Under the pieces are notes generated by a model. That model made no database searches. It saw only the letters and a list, made by a program, of their open reading frames with translations, and was not told the DNA's origin. Shown here one piece after another: positions 37,301 to 46,300 of a DNA stretch of 64,000 nucleotides. Source of the DNA: Culex pipiens pallens (Eukaryota; Arthropoda; Insecta; Diptera; Culicidae); contig NC_068939.1 in assembly GCF_016801865.2 (NCBI RefSeq), positions 151,855,132-151,919,131 of the forward strand. The letters are read 5' to 3'. Position 1 is the stretch's first letter. The number at the start of each line of letters is the position of its first letter. The position numbers were made by a program, and so were the translations under genes.

Positions 37301-40300
37301 TACACTGATGCACGGTAAACAAAAATGGTGATTTTTATTTTTTGTCACTAAATCACTAAATTTGCAAAAAAAAAAACACTATTTTTTCCGATAGTTTTAG
37401 GGGACATCAAATGCCAACTTTTCAGAAATTTTTAGAATAGGCAAAAAATCTTTGACCGAATTATGAGTTTTTGAATCAATAATGATTTTTTTTTCAAAAA
37501 TTCAAAATCTTGGTGTCAAAAATTGTTCAACATCATTTTTCGATTCAAAGTTGAATTTGCAATCGAGCAATTCCAGCTCAAATCAGGAATTTTGCTGGTA
37601 CCTCACCGATTTCAACGATTTTGCCTTCCTCACTAAGGTAAGGCTATAATCTTGCTCTAAAAATGAACTTTTCATAGAAAGCTCGTAGACCCACCTTCAT
37701 GTATACCTATCGACTCCGAACCGAAAACTGAGCAAATGTCTGTGTGTGTGTATGTGTGTGTATGTGACCAAAATTCTGACTGATTTTCTCAGCACTGGCT
37801 GAACCGATTTTGGTCAAACCACACAGAAAAAAAAACAATTCTCGAAACCGTGAAGTCAGTTCAAGATTATGAGAACCACGAAGGAATATATTCACGTTTA
37901 TGGTGCAAATGCACCATACTCATGAATAAATTCCTTCGTGGATCTCACATTCGTGAACTTAATTCACGATTACGGGAATTGATTTTTTTTCTGTGCAGTT
38001 GCATTCGATTTGGTTTAAGGTCTCATACGTACCTATTGATTTTCATAAAGTTTCAATTTGTAGTACAAAAGTTATGTATAGAAATGTGTTTTTGTATTTA
38101 TACGGATGTTGGATAAGTGACTGAAAATCGATTCAAATATCGTCATGTTATACATCGTTGGTTAGGTAATCGCAAGACCTTTCCAACGAGTCCAACACAT
38201 TGAAGATCTGGCAACCCTGTCTCGAGTTATGACCACTTAAGTGATATTTGTGTACTTTTTTTGCGGATTTTAAGAAAAACTTGATGCATCACATGGCGAA
38301 ATCCAGTCTGCAATCCGCTAAAATCGCCGTCTCCTAGCGAAGCGAAGCGGATTTTAAGAAAAACTTGATGAAATTTGTGTCCAAACCCAAAGCATCAACC
38401 ACTTAGGTGGATTAAGTTAGTTTTTTTAAACAAAGTATTCTAGGCCTTTATAAGCCATTTTTGTGTATATTGAGCCAATTGTATTCAAAAATTACTAGGG
38501 TTAGTGAAATTTCACAATTTCGCGGACAGCGTGAAATCCGCGAAATTTGGATTCTTCCGCAAAATCCCGTGAAATTTTATGTTTGTGTGAAAATGTAACG
38601 ATTCTCTCAAAACAATTTATCAAACTCAAAAAGGAATAAAAATAATCTTATGAACTAGTGTAGAATTAAGCGAGTGAATACTCTGGTTTAATTACTAATA
38701 TAGGGTTAATGATTTTTGACGATTTCGTGGACGGCATGAAATTCGTGAAATTAATCTATTATCTCAAATCATAACAAGTTAATAAATATTTCATCCAAAA
38801 ATGCTATTTAATTAATTTTTATTAGTTTTCAATTAAAAAGCTTGAATATATATGTATGTCAAGTTGATATGAACCATTTGAAGAAATGTTCAGAGTTTTG
38901 AGGTTTTTAGAAACTAACTAAATTTAGTAATATTTTCAATCGCTATATCAAACATTTCACTGCTATTTAATTTGAAAGGTATAGTTTTTAAAGAAATTAA
39001 AAGAATCAAGCTTTGTTTTATTCAAAATAAAATGAAAAGTATTGTTTATCTTAGGAATCACATTTTAAAAACATATAATTTTTTTTTAAATAGAAAGTTA
39101 AAAAATGCTTTTTTTTGTTTTCTTTTGTAAAAAATTATATTATTTTTGAAAATTGATTTTAAATTTAGTTTTAGAAAAGTGAGCTAAAACCCTTAAAAAT
39201 ATGTTTAATGGGCTAAATGTCGCAGAAAATTCAATTTATTTTACTCATTTTGACTGGACAAGATTGTTAAATCTTGCTTTGATATGAAATTCAATAAAAT
39301 GAAAAATGATATAACAGAAAACATTATAGCTTTATTAGTCGAATATTATAAGAACAGTTCAGTTAATGGGAATACGCATGCCCTACAAAAAAAAGCAAAG
39401 CAATCCACTTTAACGACCCTGGGTCTTTTGTGGTCTCTGTTGCAAGTTTCTGCTCATTTCTAGGCGTCCGAAGGTTATATGTGGTGAGACACCCAAAACC
39501 TCTTTTACGAAAATGGACCGACGTTTTACTTCCCCATCCTAAAGAAGGCGTGATCAGGCAAATCTCGTCTCGAAAAATGCCATCGGGTCCGTCTGGGATT
39601 GAACCCAGGCCATACTGGGATTTAGAGGCTACCACGCTAACCACTAAACCACCGGACCCGGACGCATGCCCTACATTTTGTTTCAAAATATATATAGAGC
39701 CCATCCATAAACCAGGAGGAATTTTTTTTTTGCGTCACATTCAAATTTAGTGAAGATTTTTTTAGTTTATTGAAGAATAATATATAATGAAGCATAAATA
39801 GTAGTTTCTGTGAATTTAACATTGGATTTTCAGAGTTATTTCAATATTTTTCAAGATCCGCGAAATTTGCGTGAAATTTGGTGTTTTGCAATTTTTGAGC
39901 GTGAAAAATCACTAAGCCTAAAAATTACATTTGAGTAGGGTGTAAGAGTTTTAAATATTTCTGTAATTTATAATTTAAAAAAAAGAAAACTTCTTGCTCT
40001 TGGTGACACCTTTATTTACAAGCAATAATTGTTCCAAAATGGATTATGATGTAACACACAGCTGAAAGTATTTCCAAAACTCTGTTATGTACCTCAAAAG
40101 CACTTATTGTATCTTGATTATTCACCAATAAAACCGAATTGAATTGAATTGAATAATTTAAAAATTACTGTGCCTCGAAGCCGTTGCATTGTATCAAAAA
40201 GTGTTCAAAGACAAACTTGTAGGAAATTGGACGAGCTTTCTGGAAAAAATACACTGAAGAAAAATTCACGCCACTTCCATGACATTTTCAAATATTTATG

Positions 40301-43300
40301 TTTGAAAGTTAAATTTTAAGGTGATGCCACGATTTTTTTTCGTTAAATTTTTTTGAGGAAGTAGCCTAAGATGTTACAAAAATTCACGAAAAATGCATGA
40401 TTGTATGTCTCTCCTAAATAAATACAAAAATCATTTACTGAAACAGTTTTTGGAAAAAGTGGTCTAAATGTCCAAATTTTCAAAACCGATAGTGGGAATC
40501 GATTCTCTAGACAATTTTACATAAAAGTCTTCATATTAATCACTGTCCTGTGTCCAATCCTTGTGAAGATGCGGCGGTTTAAATAATAAAAATGTTTAAA
40601 AATATGTTCATGGTGGATTTTGGAATTTTCTTTATGACAGACTTGATTTTTCAGTCTCGAAAATATTTTTACTGGAAAGCTCGTCCAATTTCCCATAAGC
40701 TTGCCCGGAATTGCTCAATCAAAAAGTACTTCAGTGAAATTTTGATAATTTGCACTGTTTTCGAGTTATAGTCATTTTTAGGTACTTTTTTTGGGAAAAT
40801 AGTCAAAGTTATTTTTTTTAAATTAGTGCCCATGTTTGCCTACGTTAGAAAGAATATGTTTAAAAAGCTGAGAAAAATCCCTTTATTTTGCTTTTTTGAA
40901 CTTTGTTGATACGATCCTTAGTTGCTGAGGTATGACCATGCAAAGATTTAAAAACAGAAAAACTGATCTCAACAACTAATGGTCCGATTTTCAATTTTAA
41001 AATATGAAACATTCACTACTAACTAACATTTCAGTGGGGCGTAATATTGAATTACCGAAGTTTTTATTTGTTTATGTTTAACAATCAAAGTAAGGAATGA
41101 AGTCTCAGAAACATGTTTTCCAATAAAAAGATTTCTGGTGCAATTCTATCGAAAAAAATATTTTTTTCACCCTAAAAACTTCAACAAAGTGAACGTTGAA
41201 AATAATCCCCCACTTCCCTACGCAGGGCACCCCGTGGCGTCGACCTGGCGTGTCTGATGGGTAATTTGTAAAGGGTCCAGCCGACCAGGCTGCTGGCCCC
41301 CAAGTGGCGACCGGCAACGTCCCGCTCGGCACTTGGGGCCAGTCGAATAAATATGTTTTCTGATTATTAGCAGATTCGTGTGATAAGATATACGGGAAGA
41401 GTGTGGGGTTATTTTTGGAATTGGCGCGGAGGGGGTTTGGTGCGGATTTATGAGACGATATGGTCGCTCAAGTGGCGGTCGAGGGGTTCTTCATTAAAAC
41501 TTTAAATATTTGTTTAAAGGTCACAGAGCTAAATTTAGAAGAGGTACGATTTAGTTTCATGTTGAGACTAAAGATTTGAGCATCGGAATTTGATACTTAC
41601 TCCAATTCCAGGTGCAGCGTTTGGTCGTCAACGTCGACATGGTAGTGCAACCGCTCATCGACGACTGCTCTACGATTTCGATGTCCGAGCGTTTCACTCT
41701 CGTGGAAGTGAACTAACCGATGGGACAGTAGGTCGCCTCGGTGGGTCACTTTTCGCGGAATAACCAGCCGGGCATCGTTCAGGTGGTGAGTGAAAAGACC
41801 TTAAAAGGAAAAAAACGGAAATCAGTTAATTTGTTGATTACAAATTTTCATCAATGAATTCACCAAGACTCGTATTTTAATCTCGAATAAACATTTGTAA
41901 CCTAATGGTTTCCAATTTGTTGGTGTCTTTAAGTGGCTGAAAAAAAGCAAAACCAGCTGACAAATGGCACCCCATAAGGATTAAGTTGTACCGGATGGTG
42001 ATTCTTCCTGCTACACACTCCAAGAGAGTCGAAGTGGCTCGTTAATTTTCCATCAATTAAGACCTCTCTCACCTAATTCGTTCGGGGGGGCTATCGGGGA
42101 AGCCATTTTCCCAATGGCTGATTACCTATTTGTCATGTCACCGGCTGATGCTTTGCCGTTAGGCCCCGTCTCTGACTTTAAACTTTATTGAGCTGTCAGC
42201 ACGCGCTCGCTTGAGGCACACGCGTGATACCGGGATTAGGGGCCAGATTTATGCTTGCTTAGTCAGAGCATGTTGACTTGCTGGATTTTGACGATTTGGC
42301 TGTGAGCTCTGAGGCGAGCATGATGAGTTTGAGATTAATCAAAAGAAAGAGAGAAGGAAAATAAATGCATTCTAGAAACGTCGCTGGAACACCGCAAAGT
42401 TGACAGCTTTTAACGAGCCGTAGTGAATTACAACTGACGCTTGACAAACCGCAACCTCGTAAAACATCCGATCTCGGGCGGCTTCTCACCGCTAAGTGAT
42501 TGAAGACACCTTTTGAGAGGACTTGCTTTAATTGTTCGTCGTTCTTATTACGTCAATGGGAATACTTGTAAGGTTTTCAGAACTGATTTTAGGTTGGGGT
42601 ACTTGATGCAAATCTTGCTCGCTTATGAAACGTAGACAAGATTTCATAAAAAAGATCATTTAAAGTCTAATAAATTATAAACCGCAGCATGTATAGTGGT
42701 TTTAGATTCAAGGTTTTGTTTAAACACAAACAAAATAGATTTCAAATGCTTAGTAGAAAGTTTGTTATAAAAATTATGTTACGACATTGAATCTAAATAT
42801 TTTTTTAAGACAAATCTCAAGAATTATATATAATAACGTTTTTGCAACTCCGTCGTGAAACTACTACTACTACTTACTTTTCGTCGCATTCTTGCATAAC
42901 GAAACAGCCTACTTTTCTGTACCAAAAATAACAAAATTGAACAGTAACCCATCCCTAAACAAATGCTGAAAAGTTGAACTTTTCAGCACTTGTTCGGAAA
43001 AATTATACTTTTCAACATATTTTTTTTAAATTTAAACGATTAATTGACTCTATGCATGGACGTTTGTCCTAAAATTCTGTTCAAATGGTGTTTTCGGAAT
43101 TGCAAAAAACGTTGTATGAAACTCTGTATAAAAACGTCTAAAAATTTATCGAAAAGTAAGACTTGAAAAAAACTGAGATATTAGTGCCACAATCTACTCT
43201 TAAAATTTAAGCAATACATTTATATTATTTTATGAGGAGATAAAACATTATGTTCAAGCTAACATATCTTCAGTCGGGACTCGATTATTCGAAATTTCGA

Positions 43301-46300
43301 TTCAGATAAACGAAGCATGACAAATTTTTTTTTCTGTGTTTCAAATTTGAGTACTGCGATCCCATTTTAGTCGATTTCGAATGATTGATTGCCTATTAGA
43401 TTACTCAATGTATTTTCTCAATATTTTATCACAGCCTTAGCCACCCTAACGGATTTTTTTTAATCATTTCAAAGTAGTTTAAGCATAAGTGTCATACTAA
43501 AGGTCAACAATAAAAAATAAGACTACGGGGAAAAAATCCCTATTCTATTACCAAAAAAAAAAATTCTAGAGGCCTTCAGATAATCAAATACTTCAAATGG
43601 TTTCATTAGAACTAACATTTGATATGTTCAAAAATATGTGCTGTATAAAAAAATGATTTTTTTACCCGATTTCTTTCCCGATTCTTTCGAACAAGTGGTA
43701 TAACTGTATTTAAAAAGAATTTTGATTTTTTTCTCCGCTTTTCAAAACTGAGATTCTTTCGAATAAATGGCAACACTGCATCATTTTTTTATTCAATTCA
43801 ATTCTTGTTTATTTCTTGTACTAAGCATAATACATTTTGTTTCAACTTATAAACTAGTGTAGAGTTAATGAGATCCTTGCAGCTACAGCATTATCAGTAA
43901 TCATTGGATTAAATTAATTTGTTATAATAGGTGAGATTTAACGAAAGCAGAAAAAATCAATTACAAAAAAAACTGCTACCATTTTTTTTATTTTTACCCT
44001 GATTTTCATTATCTATGTTTCTTATGAACAAAAATGGCAACACGGCATAAAATAATTGTTTTTTTTTCTCCGATTAAAAAAAATCTTTCGAAAAATGGGC
44101 AAAACTGTATCAAAACGTATTTTTGGCATTTTTACCTGGTTTTCAAAAAATATGCTTCTTTCGAAAAAATGGCAACTCGGAATTTAAAAAAGATTTTTGA
44201 TTTTCTTCCCGTTTTCATAAAAAAAACATTTTTTCCCTATTTTCTTATCCAAACTGTACCAAAAAATATTTTACACAACTTAACCCGATTTTCAAAAATT
44301 TAGATTCTTTTGAAAAAATGGCAACACTGTACCATTATTTTTTACCTTTTTCTCCAATTTCCGAAAAAAAAAGTTGTTGAAAAAGTAACAAAAAAAAAAC
44401 ACTGTAGAAATAGAGATTTTTTGACATTTTTCCCCGCCTTTCAAAAATTAAGATTACTTCTTTAAAATGGCAACACTGTATCAAAAAAGATGGTTGACTT
44501 TTACCTTGATTTTTATAATCTATGTTTCTTACGAAAAAAGGCAAAACGGCATAAAAAATTATAATTTTTTTCTCCGATTTAAAAAAAAAACTATGATTCT
44601 TTCGAAAAACAGGCAAAACTGCATAAAAAATATCTTTGACATTTTTACCCGGTTTTCAAAAAATATGCTTCGTTTAAAAAAAAATGGCAACTCGGTATAA
44701 TAATTTTTACTCTTTAGATAAAAGAGATAACAAAATTGTAAATGCCGTTGTAAACATTTTTATCAATCTTCATGTCACCAATCTTAAATGAATTTTCTGT
44801 ATTGATAATCATTTAGAATGTATGGGCTTGTTTAAAATATTTGAAATTTTTATGAAATTACAATGCACAGCACCAAAAAAAACTATTTTCGTGAAATATA
44901 ACATTTTTGTCAATACTTAGATATTTTTGAAACTTATGATGGCAAAACAACAGACCAAATGTAGAATGCATTTTAAAACACTTTTTTTCATTAAATTGTG
45001 GAAACCATGGCTCTGCATTTCAATTTTTATATTTTTTTAATTTTATGCACCCCCCTTTCCCACAACTTAGGTCAGAGTCAAGGGACAGAAACTTCAAAAT
45101 TTATTTGCAGCGGCCTAAAAAAATAAAAAAAAACAAATAAATTAATAAATATAAAAAAATGGATATTCCCCGACTTTCAAAAATTATGACTGTTTCGAAA
45201 AAATGGCAACACTGCACCATTTGTTTTTACTTTTTCCACAATTTTCAAAAAAAAAAAATTGGGAAAAAATAACAAAATTCACTGTAAACAAATAAATTAA
45301 TAAATATAAAAAATTGGATATTCCCCGACTTTCAAAAATTATGACTGTTTCGAAAAAATGGCAACACTGCACCATTTGTTTTTACTTTTTCCACAATTTT
45401 CAAAAAAAAAAAATTGGGAAAAAATAACAAAATTCACTGTAGCGATAAAGATTTTTGACTTTTCCCCTGATTTACAAAAATTGTATTTTGTTCGAACGCA
45501 CCATATTAATTAGGAAATGCTTTCTCAGCATACAGATTTCGGAATATTTTAATAGCCTTTTTGTATGGACTGTTAAATTTTTTCTGGTCATAGTAAAGGT
45601 ACTTAGAAAGTTTCATCCAAATACAAACACAATTTTTTTTACAAAAAAATGCTGATCCTTGGAAGAGTTGCTGTCATGCTATCATCACAGGTAGATATAT
45701 ATATTAAATTGGAAGAAGATAAAAAGCCTTATTTGATTACAAATGTTTATAAATTGGATGACAATCGGTTTTACAAGTAATCCTTATACAAATTTTGATT
45801 ACAGGCGCTAATTTTAATTTTTATTTAATGATCTTTGAAGAAATTTCAGGGCGGGATGATAAAACTTAAGGCGTTACATACATGTAGAAAATCACAAAAT
45901 TCCACTTAAAAAATGACTTTCAATCACTCCTGAAAGTTTCATGAAGGTATTTCATGATTTAACTGAGTTAGAGACGATTGAAGCCTCAGAGATTTGCCAT
46001 GCGCAAAGCAAACTGAGCGTTTTTCTCTGAACATCAAGTTGATTTACGGGTGCCACGATATCTCGAGATGGGACGGACCAAATTGGCTGAAATTTTGGGT
46101 GAAGTCTTCCAAGACATATCCCGTGTGCATGATGAAGCCCGATTTTTAAATTTTGAATTTTCAAAAGATTCAAAAATCAAAAACTGGCGATTTTTTTTAT
46201 ATGAACAACAAAAAAATATTTTAATCTTTTTTTTTAAAAACACTTTTTGAAAATCGGCCTCCATCACACGGAGAAAAAAGAGTTCCCAAAATCGTGAACA

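Larger units (their letters stand above)
37618..38420. mobile_element. Terminal-repeat element copy 3, about one satellite unit
   Basis: It begins TTTTGCCTTCCTCACTAAGG and ends at GCATCAACCACTTAGGTGG ATTAAGTTAG; the GTGAGGAAG before that end is lost. It holds one 164-bp-type unit (38155-38260) and two later insertions, at 37822-37995 and 38287-38346. Confidence 0.75.
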
